A stretch of 64,000 nucleotides of DNA, taken from Ampelocalamus luodianensis (Eukaryota > Streptophyta > Magnoliopsida > Poales > Poaceae). A program made the position numbers and the translations under genes. Of the stretch, positions 1 to 12,074 are shown piece by piece; positions within the stretch are counted from its first letter, which is position 1, and each line of letters begins with the position of its first letter. The stretch spans positions 43,990,191 to 44,054,190 of the forward strand of contig CM070638.1 of the NCBI GenBank assembly GCA_036346255.1, in the 5' to 3' direction. The notes beneath the pieces were generated by a model. The model searched no databases, was not told where the DNA came from, and saw nothing but the letters and a program-made list of their open reading frames with translations.

Positions 1-170
1 TGTTGATGGGGTTCATGGCGACCTGGTTCTTGGTAGCATCGCCGATGAGCCTCTCGGAGTCGATGAAGGCGACGTAGGAGGGTGTGGTGTGGTTGCTCTG
101 GTCGTTGGCGATGATCTCTACGCGGTCATGCTGCCACACGCCGACGCACGACTAGGTGGTGCCCAGGTCG
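1..170 (-). pseudogene. Hsp70 N-terminal fragment, broken, runs off window edge
   Basis: Read on the minus strand, this stretch encodes the start of the Hsp70 ATPase domain: DLGTT, then SCVGVWQHDRVEIIAND, then PSYVAF and ERLIGDATKNQVAMNP. These match the phosphate-binding loop and following strands of cytosolic Hsp70. The normal tyrosine after DLGTT is a TAG stop (152-154). Upstream of the aspartate of DLGTT the frame no longer resembles Hsp70, so the extreme N-terminus is missing or lies in another exon. The fragment continues beyond base 1. Seen: motifs and stop. Inferred: a non-functional copy. Confidence 0.85.
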
Positions 171-422
171 GGAGGGAGGCGGAAGAACACGGTGGAGCGA
201 CGGTTCGGACTCAGGAGCGAGACGAGGAGCGGAGGAGGAAATCCCGACCTGGGGCGGCGTCGATTTTCTCCCCCAGGGATTAGGCCAGGATGGGCCGAAG
301 TTTCCTCGCCCCTGGCGTCCCCAAACAGAGCTACATCATCGACCGGGAAAATTACTCACGGGAGGATTTTTCCCTAGGATTTGGCCGGGATCCCGGTCGG
401 GATTGGCACTCCCAAACAAGCC
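171..422. other. Unassigned spacer, possibly a degenerate MITE
   Basis: No coding similarity is seen between the Hsp70 fragment and the pyruvate kinase stop codon. Just after that stop (minus strand) the sequence starts GGGCTTGTTTGGGAGTGCC, which resembles ends of hAT- or Tourist-like MITEs, and a related 'ccccaaacag' occurs near 320. No clear partner repeat or target duplication was found, so this is only a suggestion. Confidence 0.25.
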
Positions 423-2144
423 CTAAGAATCGTCGCACTCGACGATCTTTACAACAGAAGAATCACCAATCTTTTCGAAAATTATCACCCTGTCGAAAGG
501 CTTCACTATGCCGACTGACCAACCATAGTCCCGTACTCTTCCTTGGTGAGCCCACCAGTTTCAGCCTGTTACAGAGTTCAAAGATATTAAGTCAGCTTGG
601 ATTTAAATAGTTCCATACTGTAATAGAGGGTTCAACACTGCACTCATTTAGTCATTTTATACAAAATTCGCATCTTTAGCTACCGTAAGATTAACATTCC
701 AAAACAAAAAAGAATTTGAAGGTGCCTCTGATAATCCGAAGAACTGGAACATACCTCATCAGTACTCCCCATCAAAGGATAGGCACCCCTTACAGCAAAA
801 CATTGCCTAGCCTGGAAGTAATTCAACAGTTGTCGAAAATAAGTTCACAGATCTGCTTCACGGTGAACAAAAGAATAAGAAATAATTGGTTCCATAGCAT
901 CAAAAGGTAATTATGAATCCCATATGGACCTGCATGTTACTTACCTGCGTTGTGCCATAAGAACGCCACTTTGATGGATCAGAGCCATCACGTGGGAACA
1001 TAACTGCTAAAACTGGCATTGGGGGTCTGTACTTAGCAATTAACCTGCAGACATAGGATGCATAAAGTGAGTTAATAACATTTGCATAATGGGAACTTGT
1101 CTAGTGAAGTACTGAATTTGTGGTAGTATAGAGCACCTAGCAGCATTCCCCGAGAAAGTGAACACAACAATCGCAGCAGCTTTTACTTTCATTGCAGAAC
1201 GAACCTGCATGTGAACAATGGAAGGTCACTAATATTCTAGTTCTAGATTAGAAAATTTGTATCTGTTCCTAATGATTTAACAGTATTTACCGCTGATCAT
1301 GCCACAGATTCTTCATGGGACATTGGTTCACCTACATGCCTCACTATTTTCTTGAAGTGAAGTGACTGGTTATACACATTCTCAGCCTAGAAGAATATTT
1401 ATCATTGATCAGCCAAGCAATTCAGATGGCACTATTACAATTTATTCTTAAAACAGGTAGAAACGTACTTCTGCACATATTCTGCCCACAGTACTCACCG
1501 CATCAACAGGATACAGTCCTCGAAGTGTCTCCGCACCAAGCAAAATACCATCAGTTCCTGCAATTTGAGCAGCATACAAAATAAGTAATAAATTAGTCAA
1601 GTGGTTGGAATACAGTAGGTTTACAGACCATCTAGGACAGCATTTGCAACATCAGTCGCCTCTGCACGTGTAGGACGTAGATTGTCAATCATGCTGTCCA
1701 CAACTCTAGTGATGATCACAGGTTTGCCAGCCAGGTTGCATTTCTGAATGGATGTTTTTTGGGACATGAACACCTGAAGAGTCAAAAGTGACAGGTTATA
1801 GCATGAAGCAAAAAAGACATGCAGTCATGACATTTCTGCACTGATATTTTCAGAAGTATCTGCAGCCTAGCAGAGCTAAATTATTCACTTTTAACTGTAA
1901 ATTGATAAGCAATTAAGCATATAACGGGTGCTTTCAGAAGTATCTGAAGCCTATCAGGGCTAAATGAATCACTTTTAATTGTAAACTGATAAGCATATAA
2001 ATGGCAAGCATTTGCACCATAACAACAAATATATTCTTGTAACTATGTTGCTGTATTGATTAACTATTATCATGTCAAGGCAAAAAGGTATCATGAATAG
2101 AAATGAATATACACATATCTGACAGCATACTAGCGATAAACAGT

Positions 2145-2159
2145 ATGAAACTATGTATT
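2145..2159 (+). repeat. LINE target-site duplication, left copy
   Basis: ATGAAACTATGTATT, identical to 9228-9242. Such direct repeats arise from staggered target-primed integration and fix both ends of the LINE. Confidence 0.93.
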
Positions 2160-2164
2160 GAAAA

Positions 2165-5100
2165 TTGCACATATTGCACATGATGCGACGATCTGGAGGT
2201 CATGACGACGATCTTCGTTGTCACCGCCGGCTTACGCTTGCGCCCCGCCCGGCTTCTCCACATCGAGGCTCTCGTTTTGAGAGTCTCACACAGGTAGGGT
2301 CTGAAGATGATGGGGATGAAGACGATGGTGTTCATGCAGCCAGCAGAGAACGGATTTCGGAATTCGACGCTGGCACATCGCTGACAGAGGAGACATCTCT
2401 GGTGCAAGATTTTTGGTCGGAGGTCGGCTACCCAACTCCTGCTTCGCAGTGGTGGGATAGACAACAATTCATGCCTCCAGCCTCACCGAGACAGGTCAGT
2501 ACTCGTTCCTCCGGCTCACCGCTGGAGTCTTCTTCTTGCGTTGGTGGTGGCGAGTGGAATTTAGTTTCTCGCCGCGGCACTGTAAATAATTCAGATAGTT
2601 ATCAACGGCAGCAACGTGGATGGTTGGTCCGGCCATGGAAAGGCCCTCTTCCTCGTCCACGTTTGCAGCCGGCGGTTCTTGGCTACTTCCTACCGGCGGT
2701 GACGTTGAAGTCAACGAACAAACTTGAGCAGCTGATCGAGAAAATTCTGGACCGAGAGCCATCAACGGAGTCGTTTCAAAATTTGAAACAGGCTGTCGTG
2801 ATGGGCTGTCCGATGGGCCCGGCGTGTAATAGACCTTACCCGGCGTGTAATAGACCTTACAGGAGATCGAGAGGAGATTTACAACGATCGTACTCCGCCT
2901 TCATGCGAACGTGTATCTCTCCCGTACCAAACACATCTTGCCCATGCCCTAGCTATGCGTCGATGGCGGCGCGGGATCCTGCTCGAGATCACGCTCGGCA
3001 GTCCCGAAACGCTCCGCCACCACGACACTTTCCGCAACAGCGCAACTACCATCGCCAGCCGCCCAACTACACTCAACGCCAGCCTCGCAATCAAGAGGAA
3101 CATCCACAGCGACATATTGCGCTGGGTGGTTATCGCCGGCGCCCTCAGGGCAGGTTCCATCAGCAGTTCCAGGGGCAAGGGCCTTCTGCTCGTGCACCCC
3201 AAGCCGCTGCCAATCCCGGCTTTCAACCGACGGCAAAACCTACACCGCCAACTGATCAGGCAGTGGAGGCAACCGGCGTCAATAATCAGATGACTGCGTC
3301 CGATCACTCCGGTCAGGGAGCAGAAACAACAGGGGTAAAAGCTAAAAAAACTCGCCCTCCACATTGTTTCAGATGTAAAACGAATGGTCATTTGATGGAT
3401 ACTTGCAAAGCCAATCTCGATTGCTACATTTGTGACAAGAAAGATGCACATCTTCCTGCCAAATGTCCTGTACTCAAGTTGCCGAAACCGAGTGCGGCTT
3501 TATTTGGGTTTGGTGAGCAGAAGCTGGGTTTTCTGAGAATTCAAGACTTTGATTTGAACATGGATATGTCCAATGCTGTCCCGACAGCTTTGGTCAATAT
3601 CATGGGTGGTCGCCTTACAGTTAATGCGGTACAAAATGAATTGGCTCGTCTCATTCGTTCTGATTGGAATTGGGAGACCTTGCCACATGGTGATAATTTC
3701 TTTCCTTGTCACTTTTCCTTCTGATGAGGAGCTGAAACGGATGGTTGATGTTGAATTTAGGTTAAAGAATCATGGAGTTTCCATCACCATTTTCAGAATG
3801 GCGTCCTTCCTCGGATGTTCTACCAGTCTACCAGCTTGACGAGGTATGGGTGCATGTCACTGGCATCCCTCACCCTTGGAGTCACTACCTTGGCTTTTGG
3901 GCGTTGGGCTCTCTTATCGGAGCTACAAAAGAAGTGGATATGCTCACTTTTCGACGCAATGGTGTCATCCGCATCAAGGTTTGTTTGCTCAGTCGGGAGG
4001 ATCTACCTATCACTACAGACACGGTCTTTGGGAAGCTCGGTTACCCTATCACGTTTACTCTTGAGGAAGAGGGATTCCAACCTGCGTTACCAGTGTCAGA
4101 TGATCCAATGGGTCGTGATGATGATGGGGCTGAGACAGAGGGGGGGGTTCTAAGGGAGATGTTTCTCATCATCAAATTGCCAAGCGTCTCAAAGGCAGTT
4201 CATCTAGTGAACCAAAGGCTGGACAGGGGACCGGTATAGTCCCCATGCAGTTAGCACTTACTCCCTTCGGCAACGGCAAGCCTCCTCCTCCACTACGTCC
4301 TATTGTCATGGACATGGGCATCGTAGAAACTACGGGTGCCTCGCCGGTTAGCTCAGCTCACGCGAGTCCTAGGGCTGTGAGCCAGAGGACTCGGTCGCCT
4401 GCTGAGAACGCACAGCAGGTGGTCATGGCTTCTTCCTCGACTTCGACGTCCGTTTGCTTGCCGTTGGCGGCTACTTGTTCCGCGGCATCTTCGTCGCCAG
4501 GAGGCCAGCAACAAAAGAGCATTGTGGTGGTTTCCTCCTCACCGAGGAGTCCGTGGCAGGTGGGTAGTGTGGATGCCATCAACACCATGACATCCTTGAT
4601 CTTGTCACAAGATGGGAACCACCCAGTGGAGGTCTTGTCATCGTCGCCGCCTAAGAGCCTAGTTGCAGCCCGAAGTGGGGTGCAGCCGCTCTCAATGGGA
4701 CCATCCGGGAATAAGGAGAGGTGTGACAAGACTGCTTTTCTAGCAGTTTCGTCGGAGACACCCAAGCCACATGGATGAACAGCACCGTGGTTTCATTCCC
4801 GGAGAGTTCCAATGGTCTTCATCGAAGCGGCCGTGTGAATGTGGAAAACAACGGCATCTCTGTTGCTGACGAGGACTCGTTGAACAAGGCAATGAGGCGT
4901 ACGACGGCTCGCAATTTGGATGGGGCACCAAAGGGGATAGGTACCATTCAACCTTTCCTTCCTACCAGTACTCCTGCAACTCCTCTCCTACTAGGTAAAC
5001 GTACTGCTTCAATTCGGTCTTTACCTTATGATAGTATTATTTCTCATCTGAATACTTTGGGAGTTTCTTTGGGTTCCACTGGTAGTGATATTGCTATTTC

Positions 5101-5401
5101 GGTTAATAAGTTGAAACACATTGAGGTAGATAGATTCAAGATGGTTCCTAGATCACTTGATTCTCAAACTATTAAGGGAGACAATCCTTTTGAGGAAAGT
5201 GATGACGAGGATGCTGTACATGACGGTATCCTACTCGATCACTTAGTAAAGGAAGTCTCAGAGGTTGGTTTAGATGAGGCGGACCTGAGCACTACAATTA
5301 GTGACTTGATGGTTTCTGCGAGAAAATCTAAATCAAGCAAGAAGAAAGGACGGAAAGCCCGGTCGGCTGGAAATAAATCTTCTCGAGTTGTGTCCTCATG
5401 A
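2165..5401 (+). pseudogene. LINE ORF1, gag-like nucleic-acid-binding protein, frameshifted
   Basis: ORF1 proteins of plant L1 elements bind the element RNA. The longest piece (2165-3724) has an Arg/Gln/Pro-rich middle and two CCHC-type knuckles (near 3367-3474: CFRCKTNGHLMDTC and CYICDKKDAHLPAKC). A DUF4283-like region follows (about 3500-4060), spread over three frames: frame 2 to ~3715, frame 3 to ~3800, frame 1 to 4239. A Ser-rich segment (4245-4778) and an acidic/basic C-terminal piece (4775-5401) ending in a Lys-rich stretch come next. At least three frameshifts inactivate it. Unusually, the zinc knuckles precede the DUF4283-like region. The stop overlaps the ORF2 start. Confidence 0.8.
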
Positions 5402-8400
5402 AAGGCATATACTGGAATAGCAGAGGTCTTTCGGACTTGGCTAAATATAGGTATGTGGCAGATTGTATAAAGGAACACAATCTAGACTTTGTTGCAATTT
5501 GGGAGACGAGGAAGAATGACATGTCAAAGACGAATCTAAGTCGTTTATCTGGGGGAGCAGATTTCGTTTGGCATTGTCTTCCTCCACGTGGTAGATGTGG
5601 GGGGATTTTACTTGGAATCAATGCCTCTGTGTTTGATTTGTCTTTGATTGTCGAAGGCGATTTTTATGTCAAATTTCATTTGACTAATAAGGAGGACAAA
5701 TTCAAATGGATTCTAATGACGACTTATGGGCCAGCGTAGGATGATTTCAAAGCCAATTTTCTGGCAGAGTTAGTTCGCGCATGCCAACAAAACCCCCTTC
5801 CGACCTTAATTGGTGGGGATTTTAACATTTTAAGATGTAGTACGGAAAAGAACAATGATAGATATAGTACTCGGTGGCCATTTCTCTTCAATGTTGTAAT
5901 TGACAGCTTCGACCTTAGAGAAATAGCTTTATCGGGACGACAGTTTACTAGGGTCAATTCCCTCCCAAATCCAACTTATGAGAAGTTAGACAGAGTTCTA
6001 ATGACAACAAAATGGGAATCCAAGTATCCTTTGGTCTCGGTTCATGCTCTAGACAGAGGTATTACAGACCACACACCTCTGTTACTTCAAACAGGAAGGG
6101 CGGCTTTCATTGGGAACCATAAGCAGTTCAAACTTGAACTAGGCTGGTTCTTACGTGAGGATTTTCGAGACCGTGTCAAGGAAATTTGGAACAGGTCGGT
6201 CACGGGCCACAATTCTGTTCAACGATGGAACAATAAGATGAGTGCATTGCACAGTTATCTGAGGGGTTGGGCAGCTCAGACTAGCGGTTAATATAAGCAA
6301 CAGAAAGCTAGTCTCCAAACTACCATTAATGCTTTGGACATCACTGCTGAGGTACGAGACTTATCTGATTCTGAGAGAGAGCAGCTTGCTCAATCAAGAG
6401 ATCAGTTGGCTAAACTTCTTTGTGAGGAAGAAATCAAATGGTACCAAAGAGCAAAGGTGAATGATGTCCTCTTGGGTGATAATAATACGAAATATTATCA
6501 CATGGTAGCCAATGGTAAACACAGGAAGAAATTAATTTTTTTCCTTGATCAGGAAGAAGGAAAAATAGAAGGGAATATAGCACTCAAGTCATACATTACT
6601 AACTTCTACAAGAAACTTTTTGGCCAGCCTGAGGATTCTTACTTTACACTAGATGAATCTATTACAAAGGATATATCCCAGGTTACAGAGTTGGAAAATG
6701 AGTTCCTTACAGCAACTTTTTCGGAGGAGGAGGTTCGGGGAGCTGTTTTCGGAATGGCGCATAATAAGGCTCCTGGACCGGATGGTTTTCCAGCGGAGTT
6801 CTATCAAAAAATTTGGGATATCATCAAGGATGATCTGATGAATCTATTCAAGGAACTCCATGCTGCAAATCTCCCCCTTTTTAGTCTCAATTTTGGGGTA
6901 ATAACACTCCTTCCAAAAGTTCAAGAAGCAAACAGAATTCAGCAATATAGGCCAATATGTCTGTTAAATGTCAGTTTCAAAATTTTCACCAAAGTTGTGA
7001 CTAACAGAATTAATTATGTGGCGGACCATGTGGTGAGTCCTATACAAACTGCCTTTATGAGAGGACGTAATATCCTTAAAGGAGTTGTAGTCCTACATGA
7101 GACAATACATGAATTGCATCGTAAGAAATTGAATGGGGTGATTTTTAAAGTAGACTTTGAAAAAGCTTATGATAAGGTCAAATGGCCTTTTCTACTGCAA
7201 ACCTTACGGATGAAAGGTTTCTCGCCCAAGTGGATCTCTTGGGTGGAATCTTTTGTCTCGGGAGGGAGTGTGGCGGTCAAAGTCAATGAGGAGGTAGGAC
7301 ATTTCTTCCAGACTAAGAAAGGTTTACGACAAGGAGACCCTTTATCGCCAATGCTCTTCAATATCATAGCTGACATGTTGGCTGTTCTAATCAATAGAGC
7401 CAAAGCAGATGGGCAAATTATAGGGATAGTACCACATCTCATTGATGGTGGACTCTCTATCCTACAGTATGTTGATGATACGTTTCTCTTTATGGAACAT
7501 GATCTCAAGAAAGCTCGAAACTTGAAGTTATTGGTTTATGCTTTTGAGCTACTATCGGGACTGAAAATAATTTCCATAAAAGCAAATTATACTGCTTTGG
7601 CAAAGCTAGAGATTTTGAGCAAGAATATACAGAGTTATTTGGTTGTTCCACAGGTGAATTCCCAATTCGATATTTGGGTATCCCTATACATTATAGGAAA
7701 CTAACAAATGTCGATTGGAAAGTAGTGGTGGAAAGATTTGAGAAGCGACTCAGTAGTTGGAAAGGGAAACTTCTATCCATAGGAGGACGACTCACTCTGA
7801 TTAACTTAGTGCTTAGCAGCCTCCCAATGTACATGATGTCTTTCTTTGCGATTCCGAGAGGGGTACTAAAAAAACTCAACTACTTTCGCTCTAGGTTCTT
7901 CTGGCAGAGTGATGGTCAAAAAAAGAAGTATCGTTTGGCTAAATGGAACATAGTGTGCCGCCCTAAAGACCAAGGGGGTTTAGGCATTCATGATCTGGAT
8001 ATTAAAAACATAGCCTTACTTAGCAAGTGGCTATTTAGGTTGCTTACGACGGATGGAGTTTGGCGGCTATCTGAAATAAGTATTTGGGCTCCCGACCTCT
8101 TTCGCGAGTTCGATGGAAGGCGGGGATTCACATTTTTGGGCAAGTCTAATGAAGGTGAAACGGGATTTCTTCCGTTTTGGGCCCTTCATAATCAAAGATG
8201 GTTCCCAAATTAGGTTCTGGGAAGGGTTGGGAAATGTGACCCTGCGGGAAAGTACCCTAGCCTTTACAATATTGTTAGGCATAAGCAGGTATCTGTCGCA
8301 GAAGTCTTTCAAACTGGCTCTCCAAATTTTTCATGGAGAAGGGATCTAATTGGTTCAAAACTAGTGGCATGGAATAACTTATTACCACGCATCGCTATTA

Positions 8401-8897
8401 TAGAACTTATTCAGGAGCAAGATGAGTTTCGATGTAATTTGTCCTCTAATGGGCAATTCACTGTGAAGTCTCATTACCTAGCACTAGTTCATAGTGATGT
8501 CCCTAATATACACAAACAACTCTGGAAACTAACGGTACCACTAAAGGTTAAGGTTTTCCTTTGGTATCTCCGCCGGGGAGTGGTGCTAACCAAGGATAAT
8601 CTCGCAAAACGCAATTGGCAAGGTAATCAAGATTGTTGTTTTTGTCAATGTAAGGAGACAATTAAACATCTCTTCTTTGAATGCCATTTTGCCCGCTCAG
8701 TTTGGACTATCGTACATGTGGCAAGTGGGATTAGACCTTCTCATCATGTTTCTCACATGTTTTCTAGTTGGCTTATGGGAGTCCAGAAGGATTTACAACT
8801 ATATGTCCTGTTAGGGGCGGCTGCTACTTGTTGGTCGCTTTGGTTGTACAGGAATGATATGGTTTTTGATAGAAAAGTTATTTCTTCTCCTTTGTAG
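5398..8897 (+). pseudogene. LINE ORF2: endonuclease, reverse transcriptase, zf-RVT
   Basis: The start ATG (5398) overlaps the ORF1 stop as ATGA. An apurinic-type endonuclease (5398-6130) shows WNSRGL, GGDFNI and DHTPL. The reverse transcriptase (about 6700-7560) shows HNKAPGPDGFPAEFYQ, FKVDFEKAYDKV, KGLRQGDPLSPMLFN and the catalytic YVDDT. The C-terminal zf-RVT finger (8520-8710) shows CCFCQC and HLFFECHFARSVW. Breaks: stops at 5737-5739 and 6289-6291, a frame change near 7605, another near 8135, and another before 8364. Such ORF2 proteins nick the target and prime reverse transcription; this copy cannot make one. Confidence 0.92.
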
Positions 8898-9227
8898 GTG
8901 GTTTATTTAATTATCCATTGGCTGCGCACCTGGGTTATACTTCAGAAGCCGGGTTCGCGGGATTTAGTTATTGCGGGGTGTCTACATTTGGAGCAAGTGG
9001 TCAGAGAGTGTTTTACCCAGGGACATGGGTGGCGATCTAGTCTCAGGATTGTTGATCCTTGAGTCTTTCTGTACTTCTTTTGCTTTTAATTTGTGGGTGT
9101 CGTGTGAGTTTTGGCTATATGCATTCTAGTTATGTAGAGGCCGGGAGTGATCTCAGTGCGATTGTATCACCTTGATGTAATTGACTGAGTTTAATAAAAA
9201 ACTTCCTTTATCAAAAAAATCAAAAAA
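8898..9227 (+). other. LINE 3' untranslated region and tail
   Basis: No coding potential is seen after the ORF2 stop. The segment ends with 'gagtttaataaaaaacttcc' and two A-runs, typical of plant LINE 3' ends, immediately before the right target repeat. Confidence 0.7.
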
Positions 9228-9242
9228 ATGAAACTATGTATT
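9228..9242 (+). repeat. LINE target-site duplication, right copy
   Basis: ATGAAACTATGTATT directly after the A-rich tail, identical to 2145-2159. Confidence 0.93.
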
Positions 9243-10293
9243 TTTGGAAAAGATCAAAATTTACCCTTTCTGGTGGGAGGTCAATTCCCAGGTCTCCTCC
9301 GGAGATAATGATACCATCCGCCTCTTGGAGAATTTCATCAAAATGTTCCAAACCCTAGAAAGAAATGCACAATGCAACTAATCATAATATAGCAGTGAAA
9401 CAAACAGACAACAGTATCTTCATAAAAGCATGATAATTACCTCGGCATTTTCAACCTTGGCATATAACTGTGTATCTTGAAGGTTATGAGATTGTAAAAA
9501 GGCTCTAAGCTGCACACCACAAATATATAAGGATCAGCAGTATCCCCACAACTATCATTAACTACTTAAGTCCTCAGCTGCTGATCAAGAGTGCAAACAG
9601 CCTGTCATCTTACATTGAATGTGTGGCCTCAAATAACATGAGAAACAGTAACACTATGTCAATGAAATAACATGCAATGATGTTACAATCAAACAGATCA
9701 ATAACGGCATATTCTTCTTTATGTACAATTATGCCTGTTCATCAGCTTTTATCATTGGTATAACCACTATTGTTTGACAATATATGCTTCTTATAATTAA
9801 CTGAGATATTGGTCTGTGCCATTGATTATCTTTCAAACTTCAAACTGTAGGTACATGCAGATGCTCCTTCATTAAACCCCATTGTTCAATTGGCTGACAA
9901 TTTGCATCAAAATGCTTCTTGCAATTTGATTTTTGTGAGTGGAAACAACAGCACGAAAAAGCCTCTTAAATAAAGTACTAAAAATGAACCACAAAAGGAA
10001 ATCAAGAAGCAGGTGGATGATCAACTAAATGTTTAATTCATGTGCAAGAGTGGCAAGTCAGAAAGAAAACTCACCTCCTGACATCCTCAGCAGAGCGGGT
10101 ATGGGAAAGTGATATAATGTCAACACTGTTATGCAACCCCCAAGTTGAAATGACCTATTGCAAGGAAACTGTACTCAGGACGATTTTGGAAAGATATGAA
10201 TTAATATATTAGCATCAATATGAAATTATGCATCAAGTATGTATCTTCACATGCAACTTGGGAAAAAGGGCACAGTAATCTTGAAAGAAATTA

Positions 10294-10528
10294 CTCTCTC
10301 CATTCTCTTTTACTTGTTTTGGACTTGGACATGGTCTCCAATAGACACCTTTGACCTTTGTTCTAATTATATGTTAGCAAAAAATATTAAAAATATAATG
10401 ACATGAAGTACTTTTGATGACAAATCTTCTAATATCATTTCCATATGACAAATCTAAATATTTTTGTGTATCTTAGTGGTAAAAGTTTTAAAAGGTTGTC
10501 TACACACACAAGTAAAAGAGAAAGGAGA
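10294..10528. mobile_element. Stowaway-like MITE in pyruvate kinase intron
   Basis: A 235-bp element whose ends pair as imperfect terminal inverted repeats: CTCTCTCCATTCTCTTTTAC on the left, and the complement of the right end reads TCTCCTTTCTCTTTTACTTG. It is flanked by TA on both sides (10292-10293, 10529-10530), the Stowaway/Tc1-mariner target. The interior is AT-rich and non-coding. Confidence 0.8.
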
Positions 10529-10620
10529 TAGCAAGTTTAATTTTGAAGAAAGTGATTCAACAAATCTCATCTGAAGATATTAACAATAGAGTGAACATCA
10601 GAAAGAAATAAGGGATATCG

Positions 10621-11240
10621 GGGCTGTTTGGTTCAAAGCCAGGACTAACCAAACCAAATTTTGGCATTGCCCGAAAAATTTGGCCAGTATTTGGTTTGGT
10701 TCCAATATTTGGTGTTGCCATTAAAATTTTGGTAATGCCAAAATTTTCCTTCACAATTCCTGGGCTGAATTTGGGCGCCCAAAACAGTCCTGGGCTGAAT
10801 TTGGGCGCCCAAAACGGTCGCCAAAAATTTGGCTAGCAACCAGCCAATGAACTTGCTATGTGGCAACTAGGCAATGGTTCCAATAGAGACATTAAATGCA
10901 TGGTTAGTTTAATTAATCAGTTTCAAATGACCATATTTTTCCGATTTGCGATCCAATTGAACCGTTGTGTTTCTTGTCATTTAATCAACAAAACAAGACC
11001 ACTTTTAGTATATTTTGGTGCAAAAAAGAATATATGTCATGCGGACCCCACAAGTCATACTCACTTTTTTTGGCAAATTTTGGCATAGTTACGATCCAAA
11101 CACATCAATTTCGGCATTGCCTATGAATTGGTGTGGCTACGATCCAAACATCATTTTTTACCTAGGTTTTAGTATTACCTGAGTTTTGGTATTACCAAAA
11201 TTTTAGTATGGCTGCGTAGGGTCGTAAACCAAACAGGCCC
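10621..11240. mobile_element. MITE-like element with GGGC(C/T)TGTTTGGTT ends
   Basis: About 620 bp bounded by gggctgtttggtt and its near inverse aaaccaaacaggccc. The interior repeats phrases such as 'ccaaaattttggcattgcc' in both orientations and has no coding potential. The flanking bases 'atc' on both sides could be a 3-bp target duplication, favouring a Tourist/Harbinger-type over a hAT-type MITE, but this is weak. Confidence 0.6.
10759..10818 (+). repeat. Two-copy 30-bp tandem repeat inside the MITE-like element
   Basis: The unit beginning cctgggctgaatttgggcgc occurs twice, at 10759 and 10789, differing at one base. Confidence 0.85.
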
Positions 11241-12074
11241 ATCATGTTTACCATCTGGCATTTCAGTTATATTTACATGCAACAGACAGTAGTACAAATT
11301 CTTTGATACTGTGTTTTAACTTGTAATAGCCCAATCAGCAAATGGGTTTTCTTTCACTGAACAAGTCATAGCTTTCTCTGGTTGAATGTGGGTAAGCCAA
11401 AAAATTCAAAAGAAAAATCAAAGGAAAAAAAATACATAACTCAAGACCCTAAACAGAACTGCCCTTGCTATTTTACAAAAAAGTTGTAGCCAAAATCTTT
11501 TGTACAGACCAAACGTAAGGTGACAAGTTATTGGCAACATATAGCTCAGTTATCTAAAGAAACTTAGTAATCCACATTACCTGCTTATCATATTCACTCA
11601 AAGTGGGCAAACTGACATGGACTTGTGAAACATGCAGAGTAAAAATGGGGCCTGCAAGCGTAGCTGTGTTCTTCACAAGACAATTCACATTTTCCCCAGA
11701 AGTCTCCAAAACCTGCAAATTACAGCATATCACGAAATGTAATATTGTCAAGTGGCATGTATTTGTGGAGAATTTACAAATTCGCACACCTCAAGCCACA
11801 AAGACGTTGTTTCACTTCCTGTGAAGAGATATTGACCAATGAAAAGAGTATCACCCTTCTTCACAACCTAAATTCACGGAACGGGCAATACAGTCAAATA
11901 TGCCATATTTCAGAATTCGAGTTTCAGAAGTAGCCGAAAAATTCATACCAAGTGTTTTCACTGGCGCAATAGAAAAGTCAAATGGTTTTTGTTTATTGCA
12001 CAAATATCCATACATTTTACTTTAATGCTAGCATATTAGATGCAGTTGCACAACGTGAGAGAAAACAGCAATGC

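Larger units (their letters stand above)
2160..9227 (+). mobile_element. L1-type LINE inserted in the pyruvate kinase intron
   Basis: A 7068-bp non-LTR retrotransposon with ORF1 (zinc knuckles), ORF2 (endonuclease, reverse transcriptase, C-terminal zinc finger) and a 3' end with AATAAA-like sequence (near 9192) and A-rich tail (tcaaaaaaatcaaaaaaa). It is bounded by a perfect 15-bp direct repeat. ORF1 opens a few bases after the left target repeat with no 5' leader, so the 5' end is probably slightly truncated. Stops and frameshifts in both ORFs make it inactive. Its strand is opposite to the host gene. Confidence 0.95.
423..11867 (-). pseudogene. Cytosolic pyruvate kinase, 12 exons, N-terminus missing
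   Basis: Pyruvate kinase converts phosphoenolpyruvate and ADP to pyruvate and ATP in cytosolic glycolysis. Twelve exons are readable on the minus strand with GT-AG junctions: 11867-11790, 11712-11581, 10154-10075, 9509-9441, 9354-9265, 1773-1629, 1557-1469, 1386-1291, 1204-1137, 1044-945, 811-755, 565-423. They encode in order GQYLFTGSETTS, NTATLAGP, SLSHTRSAEDV, AKVEN (catalytic Lys and metal-binding Glu kept), GDLGIDLPPE, RPTRAEATDVANAVLDG, GILLGAETLRGLYPV and the C-terminal IGDSSVVKIVE. Lesions: TGA at 1297-1299 where the family has Ser; a frame break in the last exon near 515-530; apparently one base missing at the end of exon 10075-10154. The N-terminal third is absent. A 7-kb LINE sits in the intron between exons 9265 and 1773. 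The usual Arg before GDLG is Gly. Confidence 0.9.

Noticed and set aside
11868..12074. Missing N-terminal exons of pyruvate kinase
   Set aside because: No splice-bounded segment matching the N-terminal domain is visible here or in 61304-64000.
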